From positions 1 through 64,000 of the forward strand of contig CAWDGB010000002.1 of the NCBI GenBank assembly GCA_963801715.1: 64,000 nt of DNA, given 5' to 3'. The DNA is from CAVVJA01 sp963801715 (GTDB lineage Bacteria; Actinomycetota; Actinomycetes; Mycobacteriales; Jatrophihabitantaceae). A program made the position numbers and the translations under genes. Below the pieces are notes generated by a model, which was not told the origin of the DNA, searched no databases, and saw only the letters and a list, made by a program, of their open reading frames with translations. Shown in pieces: positions 19,666-28,340 of the stretch. Numbering within the stretch: position 1 is the first letter of the stretch; each line of letters opens with the position of its first letter.

Positions 19666-20273
19666 GGCTGCCCTCCAATCGTGATCCGACATAACTCAAA
19701 CACAGCTTGCCCGGTATCTGCCGCGGATAAACCAGGTCGGCTATGACGAGTGGGTCGCCCTAGCGATGCCCTCGATGTCGCCGGACCGTCGATCAGCCGT
19801 CGGGTTACGGCACCGGGGCGACGTGCAACAGCGATTCCGACACGTCGAGGCAGCGCCGGTTCGGCCATTGCCGGCGCTGACGGCTGGGCCGTCGGGTCGG
19901 ACACGCTACTGGTGAGCCGTCGAACCTGCACAATCCAGCGTGATCCCATTGCCTGGTCTGCGAGTGCTTTGCCGGCTGGACTGCTCCGGAGCGCACGGAT
20001 TGGCGAGTCGCCGAGAAAGTGGCTGCGGCTGCCGACCGATGCCCAAGCCGCGCGATGTTCAAGCGCATCGGGAGGATTACCCGTTAAATCCGATACAGGC
20101 TTACACGTGAATGATCATCCATCGGCCTGATCCTTAATCGCTGCTAGTGCGGGTTGATTCCAACGGCTTGAGCAGCGCATGGGCAAGGTCGCCCGGGCTC
20201 GCTGTTACGGCCTCGAAGGACACGGGTATCACCCTTGTATCAAGACGTGTTCTCCGGAGAAGCGGCGATTTTC
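19666..20273. other. Long intergenic region before yihY, largely non-coding
   Basis: About 600 bases separate the CsbD-like gene from the plus-strand YihY-like gene. Apart from the DUF6131 relic at 19856-19915 I see no coding potential, RNA gene or strong hairpin. It must contain promoters for both flanking genes. Confidence 0.5.
19856..19915 (+). pseudogene. Degenerate copy of a DUF6131 gene 3' end
   Basis: The stretch AIAGADGWAVG followed by a broken frame and CTACTGGTGA parallels the end of the intact DUF6131 gene at 10.05-10.20 kb (AIVGASGRAVGG, HYW, stop). The two DNA stretches align base for base over about 45 nt with substitutions and a 2-nt deletion. No start or hydrophobic hairpin survives. 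Confidence 0.4.
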
Positions 20274-21293
20274 ATGACTACTGCGGCTGACCACCGTGTT
20301 GCGCGATCGGATCTACGTCAGCAGAGCGTGTCCGTCAAACGTTGGCCCCATATCCTCCGGCGTTCCGGAAAGCAATTCAAACGGCATGATCTTGGTGATC
20401 GCGCAGCGGCACTGACGTACTTTGGCGTCCTAGCAATTTTCCCCGGCATGCTCGTGCTGGTCTCGATCTTCGGACTTTTGGGACATTCGACGACGCAGGG
20501 CTTCCTCGATAATCTTCAGGAAATCGCTCCTAGGGGTGTGAACAGCTTCCTGAGATCGGTCATCTCGCAGGTCCAAGGCCGCGCGACCACGGCGAGTATC
20601 GCAGCAATTGTAGGTATCGTCATCGCGCTCTGGTCCGCATCTGGCTATGTGGCCGCCTTCATGAGGGCTTCGAATGCGATCTACAACGTCACCGAGGGAC
20701 GACCGATTACCCGAACTGCCCCAGTTCGCGTCGGCGTGACTGTCGCAATGACGGTCATGCTCGTCCTCAGTGTTCTGATCATCGTGGTTACCGGACCGGT
20801 CGCCCGCCAGGTCGGCGACGCGCTCGGGATCGGCGATGCCGCGGTGCTTGCTTGGGGCATCGCTAAGTGGCCAGTGCTGCTCGTCGTCGTCTGGCTCATG
20901 TTCTCCCTGCTGTACTGGGCGTGTCCGAATGTCAAGCAGACCGGCCGCCGGTGGATTACCCCCGGTGCTGCCATCGCGATCGGACTGTGGCTTGTCTGCT
21001 CAGGCCTATTCGCGCTGTACGTTTCCTTCTCCGGCTCGTACAACAAGACCTACGGATCGCTAGCTACCGTAATTATCTTCCTAGTGTGGCTGTGGATTTC
21101 AAATATTGCGCTTTTGATGGGGCTAGAGTTCGACGCCGAGCGCAGGCGGGAGCAGCTGATGCAAGCGGGACTGGCGCCTGATCTCGAGCCGTTCGTCGAG
21201 GTGCGTGACACCCGCAAGATGGATGAGCCTGAGCGACGACGGATCGACGCGGCTGCCGCCAACGTCGAGCAGAGGCGAACCGGCCCAGGCTAA
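20274..21293 (+). CDS. YihY/virulence factor BrkB family membrane protein
   Basis: About 339 aa with six transmembrane helices. The YihY/BrkB pattern is clear: the amphipathic start GDRAAALTYFGVLAIFPGML, then GIVIALWSASGYVAAFMRAS, and near the end TYGSLATVIIFLVWLWISNI with a polar RRREQ tail. The family was once called RNase BN; its members are inner-membrane proteins whose transport role is unproven. ATG 20274 lies 13 nt after GGAGA; an upstream in-frame start at 20235 is less likely. Confidence 0.88.
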   Translation: MTTAADHRVARSDLRQQSVSVKRWPHILRRSGKQFKRHDLGDRAAALTYFGVLAIFPGMLVLVSIFGLLGHSTTQGFLDNLQEIAPRGVNSFLRSVISQVQGRATTASIAAIVGIVIALWSASGYVAAFMRASNAIYNVTEGRPITRTAPVRVGVTVAMTVMLVLSVLIIVVTGPVARQVGDALGIGDAAVLAWGIAKWPVLLVVVWLMFSLLYWACPNVKQTGRRWITPGAAIAIGLWLVCSGLFALYVSFSGSYNKTYGSLATVIIFLVWLWISNIALLMGLEFDAERRREQLMQAGLAPDLEPFVEVRDTRKMDEPERRRIDAAAANVEQRRTGPG

Positions 21294-21398
21294 CAAGACT
21301 CGACTCCCGATTGCCCACGCGCAGCCCTCGCGGCTGGGCCATCAGGTGTTAGATCGCGATATCTGGCCAGACATCGGATCTCAACTCGATGTGGCTAT

Positions 21399-22787
21399 CT
21401 AGGTTGGCCGGGCGTAGACGACGACGTTGTCCACATAGCTTCTGCCGTCTGTGTCGAAGGCGCCGCCACAGGTGATGAGCACCAGCCGCGGCTCGCGGCT
21501 CGCCGCGAATATGTCGGCCGGAAGGCCAGCCGCTTTAACGTAGACGGATTGCGCGTAGATCCGGTAGCTGACCTTACGGCCCAGCATGGTGGTCACGACC
21601 ACGCGGTCTCCGAGATGCAACTTGCCGATGCCCATCCGGTAGAGAGCACCAGGCCCACCGCTGGCGGTGTCGACGTGTCCGTCCATGATCACCGAGCCGG
21701 TGTCAGACCCGGCCTCGGCCGAGGAGATCCACCAGCCAACGTGAGCGGGGTCGTCCGGAACCTGAAGATTGCCCTGGGACACGCCGACCGCCATCACTGG
21801 CGCCGTCACGTCGACGGATGGCAGCGCTAGCATGACTGGCCGGTCCGCTGTCCCGCTGGGGGCCGATGCCTGCCGATTCGCACCACCCTGCGCCGGGCGC
21901 TCGGTCGGGTCGCCGAAGGCGTGGGGCACTTCGCGGGCACCGGTCTGGCTGATCAAGCAGCCGGCCGCGGCGACACTGGCCAATGCCATTCCAGCGACGG
22001 AGCTCGCCGCCGCCAGCGGCACTGGCACTCGGCGGCGCAACCCGACCTCGTTGTCACGACTGCGCAGCGCAAAAAGTGCACCGGCCGCCGCGGCTGCGAC
22101 ACCAACGACCAGCGCGATCTCCCATCCTGCTGTACTACCTCCATGGCGGCCCGCTAGGCCACCCGTACCGGCCGGCACAGCAGACGGGCTACCGCCCGGT
22201 ACCGCCGTCGGAGTGCCGCCCCCGCCAGTCTCGCCACCGGTACCGTTCAGCGCGCTCAGATTGGCCTGTGCCTCCTGCAGATGCGATTGCTCGACAGACA
22301 GGTACGTCCTCGCGTAGGACATGACGTCCGGATTAGTGCCGTGGCTGATCTCCTGCTGGGTATCGGCAATGGACTGCTGGTGTCCCGTGACTTGATTTTG
22401 TGCGTAGGCCAGGTCGAACGACGAACTTGCGACCGACTTCAACTGATCAGCCTGAGCCTGTTGCGAGGAACTCGGCGACGTAGGCAGCGTGACGCCGAAC
22501 TGGTTTGCCAACGACGTGAACTTCGCCTCCGCCGCGTTGTGGTCGCTGTTCGTCGTCGAGGCGAGTTCGGTCGTCGCCGCACTCTGTCCCCGATCCTGCG
22601 CGATCTGACCAAAGGACTGTTCAGCCAGGTTGTATTCCTGCCCGCTCTCCAAGAAGGACGTGTCTTGCGTTGAGGTAGTTGGCTGAGCTGGCGTGCTCGT
22701 GCTTGGACTCTGACCCGCGCCATGTAACGCGGCAATCGCAAGAGCGCCCGCCAGAATCACGAAGGCGAGAGCTGCTATCACCCTCAT
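21399..22787 (-). CDS. DUF4142-class F sortase fusion protein
   Basis: A single 462-aa frame joins two modules. Residues 1-25 form a signal/anchor. Residues about 45-185 are a helical DUF4142-like domain (SGQEYNLAEQSFGQIAQDRG, TNSDHNAAEAKFTSLANQFG, SYARTYLSVEQSHLQEAQAN). A Gly/Pro linker leads to helix WEIALVVGVAAAAAGALFAL, a short basic loop RSRDNEVGLRRR and a second helix. The last 140 residues are a class F sortase with His in VIMDGHVDTA, Cys in LVLITCGGAF and Arg in GRSYVDN. The topology places both domains outside the membrane. Sortases cut sorting signals and attach proteins to the envelope. Confidence 0.85.
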   Translation of the reverse strand: MRVIAALAFVILAGALAIAALHGAGQSPSTSTPAQPTTSTQDTSFLESGQEYNLAEQSFGQIAQDRGQSAATTELASTTNSDHNAAEAKFTSLANQFGVTLPTSPSSSQQAQADQLKSVASSSFDLAYAQNQVTGHQQSIADTQQEISHGTNPDVMSYARTYLSVEQSHLQEAQANLSALNGTGGETGGGGTPTAVPGGSPSAVPAGTGGLAGRHGGSTAGWEIALVVGVAAAAAGALFALRSRDNEVGLRRRVPVPLAAASSVAGMALASVAAAGCLISQTGAREVPHAFGDPTERPAQGGANRQASAPSGTADRPVMLALPSVDVTAPVMAVGVSQGNLQVPDDPAHVGWWISSAEAGSDTGSVIMDGHVDTASGGPGALYRMGIGKLHLGDRVVVTTMLGRKVSYRIYAQSVYVKAAGLPADIFAASREPRLVLITCGGAFDTDGRSYVDNVVVYARPT

Positions 22788-23096
22788 GACTCACCTCACC
22801 GACCATGCGCATCCAGCGAACGGCAGCAAGCTCTAGTCGAGACATATTCAGGTATACCCATGTCCAGTCGTGGCCGAACGCTGGTACGCCGAATCTGCCC
22901 ACCGAGCTACCGACAACATTTTGCTGCTCCATGACGATCAAGCACAATGGCCGTGCCACTCAAACCACGCATCTTGCTCGGATTCGTGCGCGCAGCACAC
23001 ACTGATCCGTCCGCAACAACCTGCCAATTGGGGGCTGCTGCGCTATACGCGACCTAGCTAGCTCGGGTGCAACGATCTTCCAGGAGTGGCTGGTCG
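22788..23096. other. Intergenic region, no feature recognised
   Basis: About 310 bases between the sortase fusion gene (transcribed leftwards) and the 3' end of the YbdK-like gene. It should contain the sortase promoter; translations of both strands look random. Confidence 0.5.
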
Positions 23097-24218
23097 CTAC
23101 CCGGTCGTTAGCGTTATCGCGTCGAGCACGACATCACGCATATGGCCCCACCGGGCATAGGAGGTTCGTTGTTCGTCCGCACCGGTGCCTCGGTCCTGGA
23201 TGTCTCGTAACGCGGTATCGACGACGCCGGTGTCGCCGCTCATCTGTAGCGCTACCGCAACGTGATCAAGGAGCTTGTCGACCTGATTCCAGGCGCCGGC
23301 AAGTTGCGCCTCGACCGGGTCGACGAGGTCGCCCGACATGCCTGACCGCGCTGCCCGCCACATCGCGGCTCGCAGCAGGTCGATTCGCACAGCAGTCGCG
23401 CTGCGGCCGTCGCGGGCATCTTGGACCGCCGTCTCCACAAGCGCCCGGCACAACGCGGCGATCATCACTGCGCTGCTCAGCCGAGGGGTGACGTCAGCCG
23501 CTCTGATCTCCACGGTTGGATAACGCGCGGACAGCCGCGCGTCGAAGTAGATCATCCCCTCATCGAGTGCTGCGCCGGAATTGACGAGCTGGGCGACCGC
23601 GGCGTCGTAGCCGGCCTCGTCACCGAATTCGTCGGTTGGTCCAGCCGTGGGCCAAAGTCCCAACGCCACGTGCCGGTAGCTGGCGTAGCTCGTGTCTTCG
23701 CCTTGCCAGTATGGTGAGTTAGCCGATAAGGCGAGCAGTGTCGGCAACCACAGCCGAATGCGATCCAGCACGGCCACCCCCTCGGCGCGGGTGGCAATAG
23801 ATACGTGCACGTGCATGCCGCAGGTCAGGTGGTTGCGAGCGATGATGCCGAAGGCGTCTGTCATCTGCCGGTAGCGCTCATCCGGTGACGTCGTCGACGC
23901 CACTCGCAGTGGACATGTCCCCACTGCCGCAAGCTCTCGGCCCAGCGTCCGCGCGGACGCGGACAGAGCCGTACGCAAGCCCTCGAGGTCCGATTCCAAC
24001 TCGACCAGATCCGTGCGCGGCGCGGATCCGGTCTCGACCTGCTCGCGCTTGAACTCTTGCGCGACGCCGCGGCCATCACCGCTGAACTCCGGCAGTCGCC
24101 GAGAAGCTTCGGCGACGACGGCTTCACCGTCGGGCATCGCTCGAAGGCGCGTCGAATCGATGAGGAGAAACTCCTCCTCCACGCCGACTTCGCGTCGAGT
24201 ATCGCTGGTCACGATCAC
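23097..24218 (-). CDS. Carboxylate-amine ligase, YbdK family (GCS2)
   Basis: About 373 aa. The glutamate-cysteine ligase 2 fold is visible from the N-terminal EVGVEEEFLLIDSTRL, through FKREQVETGSAPRTDL and the HLTCGMHVHVSIATRAEGVA segment, to YPTVEIRAADVTPRLSSAVM. YbdK-type enzymes have weak glutamate-cysteine ligase activity; the true substrate in most actinobacteria is unknown. Start GTG 24218 (VIVTSDTRREVG) is chosen because the family normally begins 10-15 residues before GVEEEF. Confidence 0.85.
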   Translation of the reverse strand: MIVTSDTRREVGVEEEFLLIDSTRLRAMPDGEAVVAEASRRLPEFSGDGRGVAQEFKREQVETGSAPRTDLVELESDLEGLRTALSASARTLGRELAAVGTCPLRVASTTSPDERYRQMTDAFGIIARNHLTCGMHVHVSIATRAEGVAVLDRIRLWLPTLLALSANSPYWQGEDTSYASYRHVALGLWPTAGPTDEFGDEAGYDAAVAQLVNSGAALDEGMIYFDARLSARYPTVEIRAADVTPRLSSAVMIAALCRALVETAVQDARDGRSATAVRIDLLRAAMWRAARSGMSGDLVDPVEAQLAGAWNQVDKLLDHVAVALQMSGDTGVVDTALRDIQDRGTGADEQRTSYARWGHMRDVVLDAITLTTG

Positions 24219-24380
24219 AGTGTGCCCGGCCAGCACCTGGGCCGTCCCCGCTGACCGCCTCCGAAACGATGGCCCAATCGCGCGGACGTCGCCGCCGACG
24301 CTGCCCTCCGAGCTCTCACTGAGCTGGTCGGAAGCCCAACCGGCTGAGCCCAACCCGGTCCCGCCGCATAGGCAGCCACT

Positions 24381-25556
24381 TCATCGACCAGCAACGCGTC
24401 CCGTCGGCTCGAAGGACGCGTCGACCGCCGCGAGCCCCGTCGTCTGTCGAGGTTGGGCATGGGTCTTGGCGCGGCGTTCGGTAATGACCGATCGAGCTGT
24501 GGGTGGTGGGGCGGTGCTGTCCCGAACGATTAGTTCGGTGGGGAGCAAGAGGTGCCGACCGCGGCGCGCCGGTCGAGCGCCGGCTTGGGCAATCGCACTG
24601 ATCAGCGCGGAGGCCGCGGCTCGACCTTTGCCTTGAGCGTCTTGACGCACTGTGGTTAGCGCAGGTTGCATGCGGCGGGCGATGGGATTGTCGTCGAATC
24701 CGATCACCGAAACGTCCTCGGGTACGCGTAGGCCCGCGTCGCGAAGCGCGCAGATGACTCCGCCCGCGATGGCGTCAGAGAAGCAAAGGATCCCCGTAGG
24801 CCGACGGCCGGAGTCGAAAATTGCACGCATAGCGTCGTAGCCGTTGTCTTGGGGATCGGCGTGTGGCTGCCGCACGACGATCGGCTCGATCTCCGCCTCG
24901 CCGAGTGCCTCGAGCCAGCCCAGCATTCGTTGCCGCTCCGCGTGCGCGACGACGGTATCGAGAGGATTGGTGACGATCCCGAACTCTCCTCCGTAACCAG
25001 CGGTCACGATTGCCACCAGGCGGTGCCCCAGGTCGACCAGATACTGCGCTGCGGCGTGGGCCCCCGGCCGATCGTCGACGTTGATGCTGGGAATTCCTGG
25101 TGCCGGCGCCTGATCGACGAATACCAGCGGGAGCCGGCGACGCATCAACCAACCGACGGCCGAGGAGTCCGGATCGCAGGAGTAGACCAGCGCACCATCG
25201 ATCGCGACATCCCGCGCCTGCACTACGCCCTCACGCGGCGCAGCCGATAGCAGTGTGAGAGCTAGTCCGCTCGACCCAAGCTCGTCGGCGATGCCTGCCA
25301 TGAACTGCATCGCGACTTCGTCTGTCAACGCGTACGGGAGAGTGTCGGACAGCAGTAAGCCGACCGCGCCGGCCGTCCCACTGGCCAGGGCGCGCGCTGC
25401 CGGGTCCGGTCCGACGTAGCCCAGGTCGTCGGCCACCGCGAGGATTTGATCACGAAGCCGAGCCGATAGCTGGTCGGGACGGGAAAACGCGTTGGACACG
25501 GTCATGCGGCTCACGCCGACGCGGTCGGCGATCGTCTGCAGCGTGACTCGGCCCAT
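24381..25556 (-). CDS. LacI family transcriptional regulator
   Basis: About 391 aa. The helix-turn-helix is VTLQTIADRVGVSRMTVSNA at the extreme N-terminus, with the hinge helix near DPAARALASG. The periplasmic-binding-protein-like effector domain follows (VGLLLSDTLPYALTDEVAMQ, FDSGRRPTGILCFSDAIAGG, VSVIGFDDNPIARRMQPALT). The C-terminal 40 residues extend past the usual end. ATG 25556 has GGAG 8 nt upstream. It may regulate the neighbouring ligase or a gene outside the window; the effector is probably a sugar. Confidence 0.9.
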   Translation of the reverse strand: MGRVTLQTIADRVGVSRMTVSNAFSRPDQLSARLRDQILAVADDLGYVGPDPAARALASGTAGAVGLLLSDTLPYALTDEVAMQFMAGIADELGSSGLALTLLSAAPREGVVQARDVAIDGALVYSCDPDSSAVGWLMRRRLPLVFVDQAPAPGIPSINVDDRPGAHAAAQYLVDLGHRLVAIVTAGYGGEFGIVTNPLDTVVAHAERQRMLGWLEALGEAEIEPIVVRQPHADPQDNGYDAMRAIFDSGRRPTGILCFSDAIAGGVICALRDAGLRVPEDVSVIGFDDNPIARRMQPALTTVRQDAQGKGRAAASALISAIAQAGARPARRGRHLLLPTELIVRDSTAPPPTARSVITERRAKTHAQPRQTTGLAAVDASFEPTGRVAGR

Positions 25557-25630
25557 TACGTACTCCGCTTCCCGTCCCATGCACCAGCTTAGGAGCCCGG
25601 TGGCTCCGTTGCCGACCGTAGAGCCAGTTC

Positions 25631-25813
25631 TCAGGGCGCTACGGCGTTCGCCAGATTGTGCAGCGCAACCGCGACCGCACTCCGGGCGTGCTTGGTCGCC
25701 GGGACCTGCTCCGGCCGCGTCGCCTCGGCTACGACCGGGGCGTTGGGCAACGCACTCTTCGCGAGGTCTGCCGGCAGCTGAGACATGATCAGAGCTAGTG
25801 ATTGGGTGTCCAT
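25631..25813 (-). CDS. Small hypothetical protein, 60 aa
   Basis: Begins MDTQSLALIMSQLPADLAKS and ends HARSAVAVALHNLANAVAP. Predicted mostly helical, no signal peptide, no family recognised. It is real by its expression signals: GGAGAAGGAG 5 nt before ATG 25813 and, 30-60 bp further upstream, a well-formed promoter overlapped by a palindrome. It is probably a single-gene unit under repressor control. Confidence 0.65.
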   Translation of the reverse strand: MDTQSLALIMSQLPADLAKSALPNAPVVAEATRPEQVPATKHARSAVAVALHNLANAVAP

Positions 25814-25841
25814 GACGACTCCTTCTCCAGTTGTTCCTTTA

Positions 25842-25871
25842 CCGATACAGTAGGTCGATCTTCTGTATCGG
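25842..25871 (-). promoter_or_regulatory. Promoter with overlapping palindromic operator (TetR-like half-sites)
   Basis: CCGATACAG at 25842-25850 and its exact complement CTGTATCGG at 25863-25871 flank a 12-nt spacer. On the minus strand the same segment contains TTGACC and, 17 nt later, TACTGT, acceptable -35 and -10 hexamers. A repressor bound to the palindrome would cover the promoter. GATACAG-type half-sites are typical of TetR-family operators, but no TetR gene lies nearby. Confidence 0.65.
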
Positions 25872-26043
25872 TCAAGAAACGTGAGCGGAGTCACGTCGGG
25901 CGACGTACCAAAGGAGATGCGCGCTGGCCGGGCTGTGATTCGGTGCGGTCGGCCATGATGCAGCCTTCCCACCAGCGCCCGGCCACCGCGCCCACAGCGC
26001 CCGCCCCCCGGCGGACGATGTCAGCGGAACGGCATATGCGGTG

Positions 26044-26751
26044 TTAGTGGAATCGACCTGGGAATTGCCGCATGATTCCGGATCTCAGCAAGTCGGCCAT
26101 GACGAGAATATGCAGATGCACGGCTTCGTAGTCGGCGACGCTGGCGGTGAAGTTGCCGCCCAGTTCATCGCTCGCCTCGGTGAGAGTCTCGTCGAGATGT
26201 TCCTTCATGGCCGCCCGCATCGTGTCGCGGGGCCAGAACCGGGGGTTTGCTGCGGCCAGGAAGTCGGCGATGTCGTTGGCGTTGGCGTACCAGCGCGCCT
26301 TCGCATCAACGAATGCAGCCGCATCACCGGACTTCGCTGCTTGGAGAATTTCGACGGCAATTGTGATGTGATCGTGCAGCAGCGCGGACAACTTGTCACC
26401 AGCAGCTGTTCCATAGAACGGCACGATTTCGTTACCGATGTCAGTCTGGTTTTGCAACAGGCGCGCGGCAGTGGCACTAAAGCCGTTGGATCCGTCGGCG
26501 AAGGTGACGATAGCAAGGCGCGTCCACGTGATGTGGTCCTCCCAGAGCTTTCGCATCTGGTCGTGGAACGACAGCTGGGCGGAGGTGCGTAGCGGCAGGA
26601 ACTGGCTGTTGCCATGCTCGTGGTCTGTCGGCGACGCATGCGCCGACTCGGATGACGTGGTGACAGTCAGCAAAGCGGCTGCGATTGCCGCGAGAAGCAG
26701 GACGGCGAGCGGGACTGACCGGCGCCGGCGGACAAGCGTGGGGGTTGTCAT
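26044..26751 (-). CDS. Secreted helical protein of unknown function
   Basis: A 235-aa protein with a signal peptide (RRRR, then PLAVLLLAAIAAALLTVT, cleavage near SAHAS). The mature part is helical and histidine-rich: MRKLWEDHITWTRLAIVTFA, ATAARLLQNQTDIGNEIVPF, KLSALLHDHITIAVEILQAA, KARWYANANDIADFLAAANP. The paired WEDH and LLHDH motifs on neighbouring helices look like a four-helix bundle with possible metal ligands. I recognise a recurring bacterial family but no assigned function. It overlaps the upstream membrane-protein gene by 4 nt, in the sigma factor operon. Confidence 0.8.
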   Translation of the reverse strand: MTTPTLVRRRRSVPLAVLLLAAIAAALLTVTTSSESAHASPTDHEHGNSQFLPLRTSAQLSFHDQMRKLWEDHITWTRLAIVTFADGSNGFSATAARLLQNQTDIGNEIVPFYGTAAGDKLSALLHDHITIAVEILQAAKSGDAAAFVDAKARWYANANDIADFLAAANPRFWPRDTMRAAMKEHLDETLTEASDELGGNFTASVADYEAVHLHILVMADLLRSGIMRQFPGRFH

Positions 26752-27173
26752 GCGGTCTCCTTTTGTCGTATCAAGACGACTGCGGCTAAGGCGCCGACGA
26801 GTTCCGCGCCGGTAGTGAGCACACCGAGCGGGTCAAGTCCTTCACGGTCAGTGATGAGCAGCGGTAGGCCTGTGGTTCGCGACAGCAGATAACTGACCGC
26901 GATCACGCACAGCACGGCGCCGGCGGCCACCGGTGCCCAGGCGTCATGCCTCGGCTGCCGCACGGCCAGTGCTGCCACTGCGAGAGCGAGCGAGGCAGCA
27001 GCGAAGGCCGCTCCGAGCAGCAGGCCAGCCTCCTCCACATGTGGTCGAACCAGTGCGGCGTGGATTCCTGCGCTTGCAGCGCACACCATCGTGACGGCGT
27101 ACCGGAGGATCGTCGTTCGCCGTCCAGATCGCGCGGCGACAATCGGCGGGGCTGACAGACGTAAGAGGGCCAT
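26748..27173 (-). CDS. Hypothetical four-helix membrane protein
   Basis: A 141-aa protein with four predicted transmembrane helices (ILRYAVTMVCAASAGIHAAL, LLGAAFAAASLALAVAALAV, VAAGAVLCVIAVSYLLSRTT, LVGALAAVVLIRQ). Histidines in AGIHAALVRPHVEEAG lie near the first helix. No family recognised. It ends in an ATGA overlap with the secreted helical protein and follows the anti-sigma gene by 80 bp; probably an envelope component whose expression the sigma factor controls. Confidence 0.75.
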   Translation of the reverse strand: MALLRLSAPPIVAARSGRRTTILRYAVTMVCAASAGIHAALVRPHVEEAGLLLGAAFAAASLALAVAALAVRQPRHDAWAPVAAGAVLCVIAVSYLLSRTTGLPLLITDREGLDPLGVLTTGAELVGALAAVVLIRQKETA

Positions 27174-27253
27174 GACCTCTTAGTGGCACCGCGCCGGCGG
27201 TCTCTTACCTAGACGAGGTCACGAACCGGGTGATCGAGGCGCAGGCGAAGCGG

Positions 27254-27505
27254 TTAGGAGTCTGTCTGATCAACGATGACCAACGCGAGAAGACTGTCGT
27301 AATCATCGCGGCAGGCCGAACACCCCCGCAGGTGCGCGCGCATCCTCGGCACCCTGGCGTCGGCGGCCGCTGCGGTACCGGCGAGCTGCAGCTCCACGTA
27401 GGCGTCGAGAAAGTCGAAACACTCCTCGCAGCTGAGTTCCTGATCAGTTGGGCCGACAAGGCGCTCGATAAGGCCGGCCGGCTCGTCCGGCGTGTCCTGG
27501 ATCAT
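27254..27505 (-). CDS. Zinc-finger (ZAS-type) anti-sigma factor
   Basis: An 83-aa protein with SCEECFDFLDAYVELQ and the ZAS signature HLRGCSACRDDY (Hx3Cx2C), typical of cytosolic anti-sigma factors that hold an ECF sigma factor until a signal releases it. No membrane segment. Its ATG overlaps the sigma factor stop (ATGA), the usual coupling for a cognate pair. Confidence 0.85.
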   Translation of the reverse strand: MIQDTPDEPAGLIERLVGPTDQELSCEECFDFLDAYVELQLAGTAAAADARVPRMRAHLRGCSACRDDYDSLLALVIVDQTDS

Positions 27506-28170
27506 GATCTCTCACCTTCGATGCCCAGCCCTCGCGCGGTGAGCCCCACCCGCAGCTTGCGCCGCGCATCGTGCAACGTCTTGTAGACCGCGCCGCGGGT
27601 CGTGTTCAGCCGCTCGGCAACCACGTCGATCGGCACGTCGTTGAGCGCGACCGCGACGAAGACCTCACGCTGCCGAGCGGTCAACCGCTGCTTGACCTCC
27701 TCGCGCAACGCGATCAGCAGCAGCTGCGCTTCCGCATATGCGTCCGGAAGAGGCGCATCATCGGCGTCACCACCCGATAGCAACGCCGCAGTCAACGGGA
27801 TCTCTCGTCCGCGCCACGCATGCCGGCGGACCTTCACGCCAGCCTCGACCAACGCGAACTTGCACGCCCACGTAGTAAAGCGACTTTCCCCACGGAAGTC
27901 GGCAAGCCTCCGCAGGATTGACATCATCGCGTCGTCCGCGCTCTGACACGCGAGATCGTCCAAGTCCGCACCATGAAGGTTCGGAAGCGCAGCACCGCGG
28001 CGATTGACCTCAAATCGCGCGGCACGAAGTAACAAGGCGTGCAGCGCCGCAATCGCGACGTCGCGGTCCGAGCCCGGACGACTCAGCCGATATACCCAGT
28101 CGTCGGACAGCGCCCCTGGATCGCCTGTAACAGCATCGCCGGCAGCGCCGCGGGAGGACCTTCTCGTCAC
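27502..28170 (-). CDS. ECF-type RNA polymerase sigma factor
   Basis: About 222 aa. Region 2 appears as MMSILRRLADFRGESRFTTW followed by ACKFALVEAGVKVRR; region 4 is LTARQREVFVAVALNDVPID with the helix-turn-helix VVAERLNTTRGAVYKTLHDA. I choose GTG 28170, 8 nt after GGAGGG; the frame stays open to an ATG at 28293. The transcription order is sigma, anti-sigma, four-helix membrane protein, secreted helical protein, which suggests an envelope or redox stress module. Confidence 0.85.
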   Translation of the reverse strand: MTRRSSRGAAGDAVTGDPGALSDDWVYRLSRPGSDRDVAIAALHALLLRAARFEVNRRGAALPNLHGADLDDLACQSADDAMMSILRRLADFRGESRFTTWACKFALVEAGVKVRRHAWRGREIPLTAALLSGGDADDAPLPDAYAEAQLLLIALREEVKQRLTARQREVFVAVALNDVPIDVVAERLNTTRGAVYKTLHDARRKLRVGLTARGLGIEGERS

Positions 28171-28340
28171 CCTCCAAGCCAAGCCCTCCGCGGCCGTGAG
28201 AGCAAGCAGCTCCGTCGAGGCAGCCGCGCCAGTCGGGGCCTCGCGCCAAACGACAACGTCTCTCGCAAGCGTCATGACACTGATTAGTGCCACGGAGTGC
28301 TATCCGCCATACCACTGCGGACCGTCACCGCGTCGTCGAG

